Assembly: GCA_031266805.1 (NCBI GenBank)
Contig: JAISAH010000102.1
Coordinates: 32,130-96,129, forward strand
Direction: 5' to 3'
DNA: 64,000 bases
Source: Gracilibacteraceae bacterium
GTDB taxonomy: Bacteria > Bacillota > Desulfitobacteriia > Desulfitobacteriales > Syntrophobotulaceae
Position numbers and translations under genes: made by a program. Positions 18,147 to 27,992 of this stretch are shown piece by piece. The notes below the pieces were generated by a model. That model had not been told where the DNA came from and ran no database searches. It saw only the letters and a program-made list of their open reading frames with translations. The first letter of the stretch is position 1. Each line of letters starts with the position of its first letter.

Positions 18147-20753
18147 TTCTTTCAGGCGGAGCCGCGTTTTTTCCAATTTATCCCTTTCGGCGCTGATCAC
18201 CGCTTCCGGCGCCTTGGCGAGAAAACCTTCGTTTTGCAGTTTTTTCTCCATCCTCTCCGCCGTTTCCAGCGCCGCGGAGATTTCTTTGCGGGTCTTGGCG
18301 ATCTCCTTGTCGAGATCCAGCAATCCTTTAAGCGGTACATAGACCGTCACGCCCGTCAGCACGGCCGAAGCGGATTGCGGCGGTTTATCCGCCGGGGCGG
18401 GCAAAATCGTCACCCGCTCTCCTCCGGCCAGCTGTTTTATATAAGCCTCCCCAGCGCCGAGGGCCTCGTATTCCGCCGGCTGGGCGACGAGACAAATATC
18501 CGCTTTCCGGCCCGGAGCGACGTTCATATCCGCGCGGATGCCCCGGACAGCCCTAATCACGTCGACGACCGCCGCCATTTGCCGTTCGGCTTCCGCGTCC
18601 GCGCCTCCGCCTGAGGCCGGCCAGGCTTGCAGCATGAGCGAACCGCTGTTCCCCGGCATGTTTTGCCATATTTCTTCCGTGATAAAAGGCATAAACGGGT
18701 GCAGCAGACGCAAAGTCCCCTCTAACACCCGAAGCAAAACGCGCCCCGCCGCGAGCCGCTCCCTAGGATGCTCCCGGTCGTAGAGCATTTTTTTCACTAA
18801 TTCGATATACCAGTCGCAAAACTCATTCCAGACGAACTCATACAGCAGGCGGCAGGCTTCGCCCAGGTCAAACCCGTCGATCATCTCCGTCACCCGCCGC
18901 GCCGTTTCCCCGTATCTGGACAAAATCCAGCGGTCGGCCATCGACAAATCGTTTCCCGCCTCACCCGGCGTGATATCGGCTGTGTTCATCAGCACAAAAC
19001 GCGCCGCGTTCCAAATCTTATTCAGGAAATTGCGCGCCCATTCCAGTCTTTCCGGATGAAAGCGCAGGTCGTTGCCGGGGGTGTTGCCGGTGACGAGCGT
19101 CAGGCGCAAAGCGTCCGCGCCATATTGGTCTATCAGCTCCAGCGGGTCCACGCCGTTGCCCAAAGATTTGCTCATTTTGCGGCCCTGAGCGTCAAGGATC
19201 AGCCCGTGGATCAAGACTTGGCGAAAAGGCGCTTCCCGGTTGATTTCCAAACTCATGAAAATCATGCGGGCGACCCAGAAAAATATGATGTCCCGTCCCG
19301 TCACCAGCACCGTCGTCGGGAAAAAATCCCGCAGATCCGGAGTTTCTTCCGGCCAGCCCAAGGTGGAAAAAGGCCATAAGGCCGAAGAAAACCAGGTGTC
19401 CAGTACGTCGGCGTCCTGAGTGAGAGACGTTCCCCCGCAGACGCCGCAGACTGACGGCTCCACGCGCGAACAGATCTCCGCGCCGCAGTTTTCGCAGTAC
19501 CAGACCGGAATGCGGTGCCCCCACCATAATTGGCGGGAAATGCACCAATCCCTGATGTTTTCCATCCAATTTGTGTATATTTTGGCAAAACGTTCCGGGA
19601 TAAACTCCAGTTGTCCGGCGCGCACGACCTCAAGCGCCGGTCGCGCCAGCTCTGCCATGCGCACAAACCACTGCCGGCTGATCCGCGGTTCGACCGTGGC
19701 GCCGCAGCGATAACAAACGCCGACGGCATGGCGGTTTTCCTCCACGCGGTCGAGCAGGCCGGCCGCCTCCAGATCCGCCACGACGCGGCGGCGGGCCTCA
19801 TAACGGTCCAACCCCTGATAGGCCAAGCCGTTTTCGTTCAAAGTCGCGTCTTCGTTCAAAATATTCATCGGTTCCAGTTGGTGCCGCCGGCCCACCTCAA
19901 AATCATTCGGATCGTGCGCCGGCGTTATTTTGACCGCCCCGGCGCCGAAATCCCGTTCCACGTATTCGTCGGCGATGACGGGGATCACTTTGCCTGTGAG
20001 CGGCAATACCAGATATTTCCCGATCAAATGAGCGTAGCGCTCATCCTGGGGGTGTACGGCCACCGCCACGTCGCCCAGCATCGTTTCCGGGCGGCTGGTA
20101 GCCACCAGCAGACCGGCGCCGCCGTCCGCGCCCGGATAACGGACGTACCACAGATGGCCGTCCTGTTCCTCATGCTCCACCTCGATATCGGATATCGCCG
20201 TCCGGCAAACGGGGCACCAGTTGACGATATAATCCCCGCGGTAAATCAGGCCTTTTTCATACAGACGGACAAACACTTCCCGCACGGCGCGCGAACAGCC
20301 TTCGTCCATCGTGAAGCGTTCATGTTCCCAGTCACAGGACGCGCCCAGTCGGCGCAGCTGACGGGTGATAGCGCCGCCGTGCTCGTTTTTCCAGGCCCAC
20401 ACCCGCGCCAGAAAAGCCTCCCGGCCCATGAGTTCCCTTTGCAGCCCCTCGGCGCGTAAATGTTCCTCCACGCGGGCCTGCGTCGCGATGCCCGCGTGAT
20501 CCGTGCCGGGCGTCCACAGAACGCGGCGGCCCCGCATCCGCTGGCAGCGGGCCAGGATATCCTGCAGCGTGTTATCCATCGCGTGACCGAGATGCAGGAC
20601 TCCGGTCACATTAGGCGGCGGCATCACTATACTGAAAGTTTCTTCGCCTTCCGCCGCCGGGCGAAAGCAGCCGTTTTTCTCCCAATATTCATACCATTTG
20701 CTTTCCGCCTGCCGCGGGTCATAGATCGCAGTCGTCGGCGATTCCGCGCTCAT
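18117..20753 (-). CDS. valS: Valine--tRNA ligase
   Basis: 878 aa; PPPNVTGVLHLGHAMDNTLQDI, GRDIIFFWVARMIF, KMSKSLGNGVDPLELI, coiled-coil C-terminus. Confidence 0.97.
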   Translation of the reverse strand: MSAESPTTAIYDPRQAESKWYEYWEKNGCFRPAAEGEETFSIVMPPPNVTGVLHLGHAMDNTLQDILARCQRMRGRRVLWTPGTDHAGIATQARVEEHLRAEGLQRELMGREAFLARVWAWKNEHGGAITRQLRRLGASCDWEHERFTMDEGCSRAVREVFVRLYEKGLIYRGDYIVNWCPVCRTAISDIEVEHEEQDGHLWYVRYPGADGGAGLLVATSRPETMLGDVAVAVHPQDERYAHLIGKYLVLPLTGKVIPVIADEYVERDFGAGAVKITPAHDPNDFEVGRRHQLEPMNILNEDATLNENGLAYQGLDRYEARRRVVADLEAAGLLDRVEENRHAVGVCYRCGATVEPRISRQWFVRMAELARPALEVVRAGQLEFIPERFAKIYTNWMENIRDWCISRQLWWGHRIPVWYCENCGAEICSRVEPSVCGVCGGTSLTQDADVLDTWFSSALWPFSTLGWPEETPDLRDFFPTTVLVTGRDIIFFWVARMIFMSLEINREAPFRQVLIHGLILDAQGRKMSKSLGNGVDPLELIDQYGADALRLTLVTGNTPGNDLRFHPERLEWARNFLNKIWNAARFVLMNTADITPGEAGNDLSMADRWILSRYGETARRVTEMIDGFDLGEACRLLYEFVWNEFCDWYIELVKKMLYDREHPRERLAAGRVLLRVLEGTLRLLHPFMPFITEEIWQNMPGNSGSLMLQAWPASGGGADAEAERQMAAVVDVIRAVRGIRADMNVAPGRKADICLVAQPAEYEALGAGEAYIKQLAGGERVTILPAPADKPPQSASAVLTGVTVYVPLKGLLDLDKEIAKTRKEISAALETAERMEKKLQNEGFLAKAPEAVISAERDKLEKTRLRLKELRVRLAELQ

Positions 20754-20852
20754 TTTTTATTCCTCCGCTTGTACGTGCTGTGATATGCCGGCGGCAATAC
20801 CGCCGCCGCTTCCAGTCTTAATTATACGGGCAGCTGATTCGCGTGTCAATTT

Positions 20853-20880
20853 AGGGACTGTATATTTCCACACAGTCCCT
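20853..20880. repeat. Intergenic hairpin AGGGACTGT-N10-ACAGTCCCT upstream of valS
   Basis: Perfect 9-bp inverted repeat, no adjacent T-tract on either strand. Confidence 0.7.
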
Positions 20881-20883
20881 TAT

Positions 20884-20910
20884 CGCAAAAAAACCGCCGC
20901 GTCAGGCGGC
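20884..20910 (-). terminator. Rho-independent terminator of the acyl-CoA/sigma-54-activator operon
   Basis: Minus strand GCCGCCTGACGCGGCGGTTTTTTTG directly after the stop at 20930. Confidence 0.85.
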
Positions 20911-20929
20911 TTTGAGCTTGGAATATCTT

Positions 20930-22267
20930 CTATATTTCCTTTTTATTTTTAATTTTGCGATAGACGACTGAACGGTGCACTCCTAATTTGCTGGCGGCTA
21001 AAGTGACATTGTTATCGCAAATGCGCAGAACATGTTCGATATAATTATGCTCCATATCATGCAAAAAATCACGCAGAGTACGGTTTTCCGAGAAATCCGG
21101 CAGCAGATCCCCGTCTGGCGGCCTGACGAGGTTTTGCGGTGAAAACTCAAAATCAGAGCCCCATAGAACAAAACGCTCTATGGTATTGCGCAATTCCCGC
21201 AGGTTTCCGGGCCAGTTATGATATCTCAAGGCTTTATTCAAAGTCTCGCTCAGTTTTCTTTGTTTTCTGTATTTACTATTAAACTCATTGAGAAAATAGC
21301 TGCTAAAAGCTTCAATGGCTTCCGGACGTTCCCTGAGCGGCGGCAAGTAAAGCGGAAAAACATTGATGCGATAATAGAGGTCTTCACGAAATTGGCCGGA
21401 ACGCATCATTTGTTCCAGATTGCGGTTGGTGGCGCAAATCAACCGGAACTGGACTTCATGCGGCCGAACGGAACCTACGCGCGTTACTTCGCGCGTTTCC
21501 AGCACACGCAATAATTTACTTTGCATCAATGGAGAAAGCTCGCCGATTTCATCCAGAAAAAGAGCGCCGCCGTCCGCCATCTCCAGCAAACCGGGTTTCC
21601 CTTGCGCGGCGGCGCCTGTGAAAGCTCCTTTTTCATAACCAAAGAACTCGGATTCGATCAGTGATTCCGGGATAGAAGCGCAGTTGACGGCGACAAAGGG
21701 GGCGTTCCGGTTGCAGCGGACGTGGATATAGCGCGCCAGGACATCTTTCCCGGTTCCCGTCTCCCCCAGAAGTAAAACAGTGACCGCTGTTTCCGCCAAC
21801 TTGTCGGCCATCTTGATCACTTTCCGCATCGCGTTGCTGACGATTAACAGTTTAGGCGGCTCGGTAAGACGATAGTCGTAACTTTCTTTTTTCAGACGCA
21901 CCACTTTTTCCATCAGGCTCATCAGACGACTGTTGGTGATGACATAGCGCAAATGATTATCGCTGTCATAAACAGGGGTGCTGGTAGAAAAAATGAGGCC
22001 TCCTCGGCATTTGACAAAACCGTTGGTCACCTTGTGCGTGCGAACCGCTTCCATAGCCGTCGAATAATCATAGTAGTCGTTCTCAATCAGTTCCTCAATG
22101 TTGGCGCCGACCAGCTCCGCTATAGGTAATTGCAGAAGCTGGCAGGCGGCGCGGTTTGCTAATATTACCGTGCCCTGAATATCGGTGATGTAAATCACAT
22201 CGTGGGAGAGTTCGATGATCGTCTCCAAATCCAGTTGCTGAATCATGGCTTGATTCGAGTGCTTCAT
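20930..22267 (-). CDS. PAS domain sigma-54-dependent transcriptional activator (AAA+, HTH_8)
   Basis: Likely start ATG 22267 (MKHSNQAMIQQLDLETIIELS); LLLGETGTGKDVLARYIH, ESEFFGYEKGAFTGA (GAFTGA), C-terminal Fis-type HTH NNVTLAASKLGVHRSVVYRKIK. Confidence 0.95.
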   Translation of the reverse strand: MKHSNQAMIQQLDLETIIELSHDVIYITDIQGTVILANRAACQLLQLPIAELVGANIEELIENDYYDYSTAMEAVRTHKVTNGFVKCRGGLIFSTSTPVYDSDNHLRYVITNSRLMSLMEKVVRLKKESYDYRLTEPPKLLIVSNAMRKVIKMADKLAETAVTVLLLGETGTGKDVLARYIHVRCNRNAPFVAVNCASIPESLIESEFFGYEKGAFTGAAAQGKPGLLEMADGGALFLDEIGELSPLMQSKLLRVLETREVTRVGSVRPHEVQFRLICATNRNLEQMMRSGQFREDLYYRINVFPLYLPPLRERPEAIEAFSSYFLNEFNSKYRKQRKLSETLNKALRYHNWPGNLRELRNTIERFVLWGSDFEFSPQNLVRPPDGDLLPDFSENRTLRDFLHDMEHNYIEHVLRICDNNVTLAASKLGVHRSVVYRKIKNKKEI

Positions 22268-22306
22268 AAAGATCCGCCTCCTCAAAAAAGCCTTTTTTAG
22301 AAACAA

Positions 22307-23071
22307 TCAATATTGCGGAACCCTTTTTTCCGTGAAGGCTTTCATCCCCTCGCGCTGCTCGCCGCCGCCGAAACAAAGAGCGCATAAGCCGGCTTCTATG
22401 GACAGTCCGGCTTCGATATTAACGCCATACCCTTGGTCAATAGCTATTTTCGCGCTTTGTACGGCGTGCGGCCCCTTGGCGGAAATATCCGCGGCCATTT
22501 TCAGCGCGGTGGGCATCAGGTCTTCCGGCGCGGTCATTTTTTCGATGAGACCGATAGCGAGAGCTTCTTCGGCTTTTATCTGCTCGGTGCTGAATATCAG
22601 GCGTTTCGCTTGACCGAGACCGATCAGGCGCGCTAAACGCTGAGTGCCGCCGCCGCCGGGAATGATGCCGAGACCGACTTCCGGTAAACCGAAACGCCCT
22701 CTGGTACTGGCGATACGGATATCGCAGGAAAGAGCCAACTCACAGCCGCCTCCCAGCGCGAATCCCTGTATCGCGGCAATCGTCGGGAACGGTAATCTTT
22801 CGATGGTCAGGAAAACCGATTGGACGCTGTAGCAAAACTCAGCGGCCTCCTGGGCGCTCATTTCCATCATGCTGACGATATCCGCTCCGGCGACAAAACT
22901 CTTATCGCCGCCCCCGCGGATTATAGCGGCTCGCACATCCGAGCGGGCGGCCAATTTGGCGGCCGTCTCACCCAGTTCCTTAGTTATGGCGGGATTCAGG
23001 GCATTAAAAGCTTCGGGCCGGTCAATCACGATATCCGCGATATAGTCTTCAACTTTGCATAGGATACCCAT
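22307..23071 (-). CDS. Enoyl-CoA hydratase/isomerase (crotonase family)
   Basis: 254 aa; AIQGFALGGGCELALSCDIRIAS, FGLPEVGLGIIPGGGGTQRL. Confidence 0.94.
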   Translation of the reverse strand: MGILCKVEDYIADIVIDRPEAFNALNPAITKELGETAAKLAARSDVRAAIIRGGGDKSFVAGADIVSMMEMSAQEAAEFCYSVQSVFLTIERLPFPTIAAIQGFALGGGCELALSCDIRIASTRGRFGLPEVGLGIIPGGGGTQRLARLIGLGQAKRLIFSTEQIKAEEALAIGLIEKMTAPEDLMPTALKMAADISAKGPHAVQSAKIAIDQGYGVNIEAGLSIEAGLCALCFGGGEQREGMKAFTEKRVPQY

Positions 23072-23083
23072 TGGAATACCTCC

Positions 23084-23995
23084 TTACATTTGCAGCGCTT
23101 TGATTATTTGCGGCACGATCTCATAAAGATCGCCTAAAATCGTATAATCCGCCGCTTTGAGGATCGGGGCGCTGTCATTTTTTTCAATGGCGACGATCAG
23201 TTTGCTGTCGCGCACACCGGAAATATGCTGGATTTGCCCGGAAACGCCCAGCCCGAAATACAGATCGGGGGACGGAGTTTTCCCGGTGATGCCGATGTAG
23301 TTTTCTTCAGGCAGCCACTGTCGTTCCTCAGCGACAGGACGCGTACAGCCGATTTCGGCGCTGAGAACTTTGGCCAGATTTTCCGCCAGAGCCAAATCTT
23401 CCTTGCGGGCGAGACCGCGCCCCACGCACACGATCGCCTTGGCTTCCATGAGGTTGGTGGCACTCTGATGCGGGCGGAAATCGCTGACCGTTATTTTCTC
23501 CGTCTCTGACAGTTCTTTTTTCTCAATGGGCACGGCGCTCTGCGCCGGCGGCGCTTCAATATTTCCGCCCGCCATGGTGGCCATGAAGGGAATTTTTTCT
23601 GTTTTTTCCTGAATAAGGCAAAGGCCGCCGTAAAGATACCGCTCGGAATAATAAGCGTCTTTGTATTCCAGTTTCACGCAGTCTGAAATAAGCGCGGCAT
23701 CCAGCCCGGCGGCCAGTCGGGCGGCGATTTCCTTGGCCCGGCGCCCGGCGCCCAGCAGTATGGCCCGCGGCGATCTTTCCCGCGCGAGCGCTTGCCAGTC
23801 TTTGATATACGCTTCGGGACGCGAACCGCCCTGATACAGCAGAACGCGGTCCGCGCCGCGGGTAGAGGCTGTTTCCGCCGCGGCCGGCTCAGAAGTAAGA
23901 GCGACAATGAGTTCGCCTTTTGCCAGGGCTTTGGCGTGAGCCAGCAGCGTCTGCATAACGTCCTGTTTTTCCGATATGATCCAGATTTCCGACAT
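23084..23995 (-). CDS. etfA: Electron transfer flavoprotein alpha subunit
   Basis: 303 aa; C-terminal FAD domain IVCVGRGLARKEDLALAENLA...GVSGQIQHISGVRDSKLIVAIEKNDSAPILKAADYTILGDLYEIVPQI. Confidence 0.93.
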   Translation of the reverse strand: MSEIWIISEKQDVMQTLLAHAKALAKGELIVALTSEPAAAETASTRGADRVLLYQGGSRPEAYIKDWQALARERSPRAILLGAGRRAKEIAARLAAGLDAALISDCVKLEYKDAYYSERYLYGGLCLIQEKTEKIPFMATMAGGNIEAPPAQSAVPIEKKELSETEKITVSDFRPHQSATNLMEAKAIVCVGRGLARKEDLALAENLAKVLSAEIGCTRPVAEERQWLPEENYIGITGKTPSPDLYFGLGVSGQIQHISGVRDSKLIVAIEKNDSAPILKAADYTILGDLYEIVPQIIKALQM

Positions 23996-24008
23996 TACAA
24001 GCTCCTCC

Positions 24009-24776
24009 TCAACAGATGCCTTCGCTTTTCAGGATGCCGACAAGTTCTATCGCGGCGCCGTCGCCTTGGAGAACGACGCAGCGGCGATCCGTCACAGCGC
24101 CTTGCGTGCTTAACCGTGCGGACAGAGGTTTGATCATATCCGCCGGGAGATTCAGATCTTCAATGGTAAAAGGATCCACCGGTTTGCGCCCCGCGGCTAA
24201 AATCTGCTTCAGGCTGGGAATTCTCGCTTCGTTGATATCCGGCAATACGGTGATGAGGGCGGGCAGCGGCGTTTCGACCGCTTCCATCCCGTCTTCCAGC
24301 TTGCGTTCGGCCCGCAGCATATTTCCTTCTATTTCGGCTTTGCTGACATAGCTGACGACAGGGACGCCCAGCAATTCCGCCAACCGGGGCCCGGTTTGCT
24401 GAGCGTAATTGTCACTGGAACCTTCGCCGCAAATTATGAGGTCAAAATCACCGATTTTATTCACCGCCGCCGCCAGCGCGCGTGACGTCGCCGCGGAGTC
24501 CGCCGCCGCCAATTCCGGACAGGCGATGTAAACAGCGCGGTTGGCGCCGCGGGAAAGAACGTCTTTGGTCGAACCGGCGGTTTCCGGGCCGCCGACCGTC
24601 AAAGCGACGATCTCGCCGCCGTTGGCTTCCGCGAACCGCACGCCGCATTCCAGGGCATTGCGGTCATAAGGACTGATCCTGTATTTCGCCCGTCCGGTTA
24701 TGACTTCCCGGCTTTGTTTGTCGATAATGATGTCCTCTTCGTCCAGCGCCCATTTATAACAGGTGATTATTTTCAT
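24009..24776 (-). CDS. etfB: Electron transfer flavoprotein beta subunit
   Basis: 255 aa; MKIITCYKWALDEEDI...ISPYDRNALECGVRFAE...DLIICGEGSSDNYAQQTGPRLAELLGVP. Confidence 0.93.
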   Translation of the reverse strand: MKIITCYKWALDEEDIIIDKQSREVITGRAKYRISPYDRNALECGVRFAEANGGEIVALTVGGPETAGSTKDVLSRGANRAVYIACPELAAADSAATSRALAAAVNKIGDFDLIICGEGSSDNYAQQTGPRLAELLGVPVVSYVSKAEIEGNMLRAERKLEDGMEAVETPLPALITVLPDINEARIPSLKQILAAGRKPVDPFTIEDLNLPADMIKPLSARLSTQGAVTDRRCVVLQGDGAAIELVGILKSEGIC

Positions 24777-24837
24777 TCTGTCTCTCCGTTTCTTTGGGAG
24801 AAAGGGGCGCGAACCCCTTTCTCCGGCTGTTTGCCTG

Positions 24838-25254
24838 TTACCTGGGGATCATGACGACCGCTTCGCCGTCGATGACTATTTTGCCTTCCTGGTTGGTCAC
24901 ATAGGTTCTGTTCTTCAAACGGTTTTTCTCAGAAATGAGTTCGGTCACTTCCATCGTGGCGGTGATCGTGTCGCCGATATGCACGGGCGCGAGGAATTTC
25001 GAAAACTGGGAGATATAGACCGCGCCGAGACCGACGAACATCGCTCCCACGGAGGAAATAAAGCTGTTCACCAGAGCCCCGTGGGCAATGCGCTGTTTGA
25101 ATATAGTGTTTTTAGCGTATTCCGCGTCCATATGCAGGGGATTGAAATCACCGCAGATTCCGGCAAAATTGACGACATCCGCTTCAGTGATGGTTTTGGA
25201 AAATGTCGCTTTATCTCCGACTTGAAATTGATCGAAAGTTTTCTTTTCGTACAA
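24838..25254 (-). CDS. MaoC-family (R-specific enoyl-CoA hydratase-like) dehydratase
   Basis: 138 aa; hotdog fold signature FAGICGDFNPLHMDAEYAKNTIFKQRIAHGALVNSFISS. Confidence 0.9.
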   Translation of the reverse strand: MYEKKTFDQFQVGDKATFSKTITEADVVNFAGICGDFNPLHMDAEYAKNTIFKQRIAHGALVNSFISSVGAMFVGLGAVYISQFSKFLAPVHIGDTITATMEVTELISEKNRLKNRTYVTNQEGKIVIDGEAVVMIPR

Positions 25255-25268
25255 CGGTAAAACCTCCC

Positions 25269-26405
25269 TTATCTCAGTAATTGACCGGCGATGACCATGC
25301 GCTGCACCTGATTGGTGCCTTCAAAGATCTGCATGATTTTGGCGTCGCGCATCATTTTTTCGATTGGATAGTCGCGGCTGTAACCGTAGCCGCCGAAGAT
25401 CTGGACGGCGTCCGTCGTGACTTTCATGGCGGTGTCGGAAGCGAAAGTCTTGGCTATCGCCGATTCTTTGCCGTATGGCAGACCGGCGTCGATCAGATAG
25501 CAGGCGCGGTGTACCAGCCAGCGGGCGGCTTCAGTCTGAATAGCCATGTCCGCCAGCATGAACTGTAGGGCTTGGTTGGCGCAGATGGGTTTGCCAAACT
25601 GCTGGCGCTCCTTGGAATACTTAATACTGGCGTCCAAGGCGGCCTGGGAGAGACCGACCGAAATGGCGCCCACGATCGGACGCGCCTTGTCGAGGGTTTG
25701 CATGGCGATCTTGAATCCTTCGCCCTCTTTGCCGAGCAGGTGGTCGGCCGGTATGCGGACATTTTCCAAAAAAACATCCGTCGTGTTGGAAGCGCGGATA
25801 CCCATTTTGTTTTCTTCTTTGCCCACGCTGATGCCGGGACGGTCACGCTCCACGATAAAAGCGCTCAACCCTTTTATCCCTTTGGACTTGTCCTGGGTAG
25901 CGAAAACAGTGTATACGCCGGCCACCCCGCCGTTGGTGATAAATGTCTTTTGACCGTTCAGAACGTATTCGCCGCCTTCTTTCACGGCCGTCGTGGCCAC
26001 GGCGCCGGCGTCGGAACCGGCATTAGGCTCGGTCAGGCAAAAGGCGGCCAGTTTGCCGGACATGAGGAGGTCAAAATACAGTTTTTTCTGGGCTTCCGTA
26101 CCTGTAAGCAAAATCGGATAGGAAGTCAGCCCGTTCGCGCCTACGGTAGTCGCTATACCGGGGCACCCTTTGGCCAGTTCTTCCGCCAGGATCGCCGACA
26201 TGACCGACGAAAGACCGGGGCCGCCGTATTCCGCGGGCACGGGCATCGCGTGCAGACCCAGATCGATCAATTTGTTGACGATATCCCACGGGAATTCTCC
26301 GCTGATGTCAATTTCCTTGACCGCCGGCGCTATAGTGGTTTGGGTGAATTCTTTGACGCTTTGGATCATCAAATTTTCTTCTTCTGTTAAGCTCATGTCA
26401 TACAT
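25269..26405 (-). CDS. Acyl-CoA dehydrogenase
   Basis: Likely start ATG 26405 (MYDMSLTEEENLMIQSVKEF); AFCLTEPNAGSDAGA, QIFGGYGYSRDYPIEKMMRDAKIMQIFEGTNQVQRMVIA. Confidence 0.95.
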   Translation of the reverse strand: MYDMSLTEEENLMIQSVKEFTQTTIAPAVKEIDISGEFPWDIVNKLIDLGLHAMPVPAEYGGPGLSSVMSAILAEELAKGCPGIATTVGANGLTSYPILLTGTEAQKKLYFDLLMSGKLAAFCLTEPNAGSDAGAVATTAVKEGGEYVLNGQKTFITNGGVAGVYTVFATQDKSKGIKGLSAFIVERDRPGISVGKEENKMGIRASNTTDVFLENVRIPADHLLGKEGEGFKIAMQTLDKARPIVGAISVGLSQAALDASIKYSKERQQFGKPICANQALQFMLADMAIQTEAARWLVHRACYLIDAGLPYGKESAIAKTFASDTAMKVTTDAVQIFGGYGYSRDYPIEKMMRDAKIMQIFEGTNQVQRMVIAGQLLR

Positions 26406-26409
26406 GATT

Positions 26410-27972
26410 TTATTCTCCTTCGTTAATGATATTGGCGAGCTTGCCCCATGTTTCCCTGAAAATACTGCTATCCATCTCTTTGACATTTTTTATAATGGGT
26501 TTGAATTCCATATGCTGGAGGACGTCCTTTTCTAGATCAAGGCCGGGGGCTATTTCCGTCAGTTCCAAACCTCCTTTCGTCAGCTGGAATACAGCCCGTT
26601 CCGTGACATACAACACAGGTTGCTCCTGCTCCGCCGCGTAACGCCCGCTAAAAGTGATCTGCTCTACTTTTTTCAGAAATTTCTTAATTTTACCTTCTTG
26701 CAGGATGCGCAGCTTCCCGTCAGCAGCCTCGATTTTCAGTCCTCCGGCGGTAAAAGTGCCGCAGTAGACGACTTTTTTCGCCGTCTGGGTGATGTTGATA
26801 AACCCGCCGCAACCGGCTGTTTTGGGGCCGAATTTGCTGACATTGATATTTCCTTCTTCGTCGGTTTGCGCCAGACCCAGATAAGCGACGTCAACGCCGC
26901 CCCCGTCATAAAAGTCGAACTGATATGGCTGATCAATAATGGCCTGCGCGTTCACCGACATGCCGAAATCGTTGCCGCCCGCCGGGACGCCGCCGATAAC
27001 GCCGGACTCGGCCGTCAGCGACATATAGTCCGCAATGCCTTCTTCCGCCGCCACAGCCGCCACTCCTTCCGGCATGCCGACGCCAAGATTGACGATAACG
27101 TCTTTCTGCAATTCCATCGCGGCGCGGCGGGCAATGATCTTGCGGTCGCCCATCGGCAGAAATTCAATATCGTTAAGCGGAATTTTAATATCGTTGCTGT
27201 AAGCGGGGTTGAAATAAGTGACCATAGTTTGCAGATGATTTTCCGGTTTCGCTTTGAAGACATAATCAACAAAAATACCGGGTACGGAGACGTCTTTCGG
27301 ATTGAGAGTACCGGATTTGACGACCTGTTCCACCTGAGCGACAACAATTCCCCCGCAATTTTTAGCGGCCTGGGCAATGGATATCCATTCCAGTTTGACA
27401 CCTTCGCGGCTGCTCGTCAAATTGCCGTCCTCATCGGCGACCGAACCGCGGATAAGGCCAATGTCGACGACAGGGGCGTGATAATAAAGCCATTCTTCGC
27501 CGTCGATTTCGATGAGTGAGACGATATCCGCGGAACAGGTGGAAGTGATTTTACCGCCGTCGATGCGGGGATCAACAAAAGTGCCCAAGCCGATCTTGCT
27601 GATCATCCCCGGGCGCTTGCCGGCGATATTGCGGGGCATGGAAGCTAGGATCCCCTGAGGCAGGTTGTAGCATTCAACCTTGTTTTCCAGGATCAATTTG
27701 GCGATATTGACGCCGCCCATCCCAAAATGACCGCCCACGATGCGTTTCCACAGGCCTTCATAACTCCAGTGCTGCATGCCTCTGTCGCTGGCGTTGCCGA
27801 TACCGGCGGCGTAATATAAGACCAAGTCGCGGGGATGACCGGTCGCCTTAAATAATTCCCCGATCCGGAGAGCCATTTCGTCCGCGAACCCGGCGAGCCC
27901 AAATCCACAGGTGTAAATCGTGGAACCGTCTTTTACCAGCCGGGCGGCTTCTTCCGAAGTGATTATTTTCAT
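26410..27972 (-). CDS. Fused acyl-CoA:acetate/3-ketoacid CoA transferase (YdiF-like)
   Basis: Likely start ATG 27972; NLPQGILASMPRNIAGKRPGMISKIGLGTFVDPR; SLTAESGVIGG, TERAVFQLTKGGLELTEIAPGLDLEKDVL. Confidence 0.93.
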   Translation of the reverse strand: MKIITSEEAARLVKDGSTIYTCGFGLAGFADEMALRIGELFKATGHPRDLVLYYAAGIGNASDRGMQHWSYEGLWKRIVGGHFGMGGVNIAKLILENKVECYNLPQGILASMPRNIAGKRPGMISKIGLGTFVDPRIDGGKITSTCSADIVSLIEIDGEEWLYYHAPVVDIGLIRGSVADEDGNLTSSREGVKLEWISIAQAAKNCGGIVVAQVEQVVKSGTLNPKDVSVPGIFVDYVFKAKPENHLQTMVTYFNPAYSNDIKIPLNDIEFLPMGDRKIIARRAAMELQKDVIVNLGVGMPEGVAAVAAEEGIADYMSLTAESGVIGGVPAGGNDFGMSVNAQAIIDQPYQFDFYDGGGVDVAYLGLAQTDEEGNINVSKFGPKTAGCGGFINITQTAKKVVYCGTFTAGGLKIEAADGKLRILQEGKIKKFLKKVEQITFSGRYAAEQEQPVLYVTERAVFQLTKGGLELTEIAPGLDLEKDVLQHMEFKPIIKNVKEMDSSIFRETWGKLANIINEGE

Positions 27973-27992
27973 ACGGTGTTTTTCCTTCCTGC

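Noticed and set aside
19530-20459. 309-aa plus-strand ORF
   Set aside because: Antisense shadow of valS.
20754-20929. T-box leader for valS
   Set aside because: No T-box sequence (TGGNACCGCG-like) or terminator/antiterminator seen by eye.
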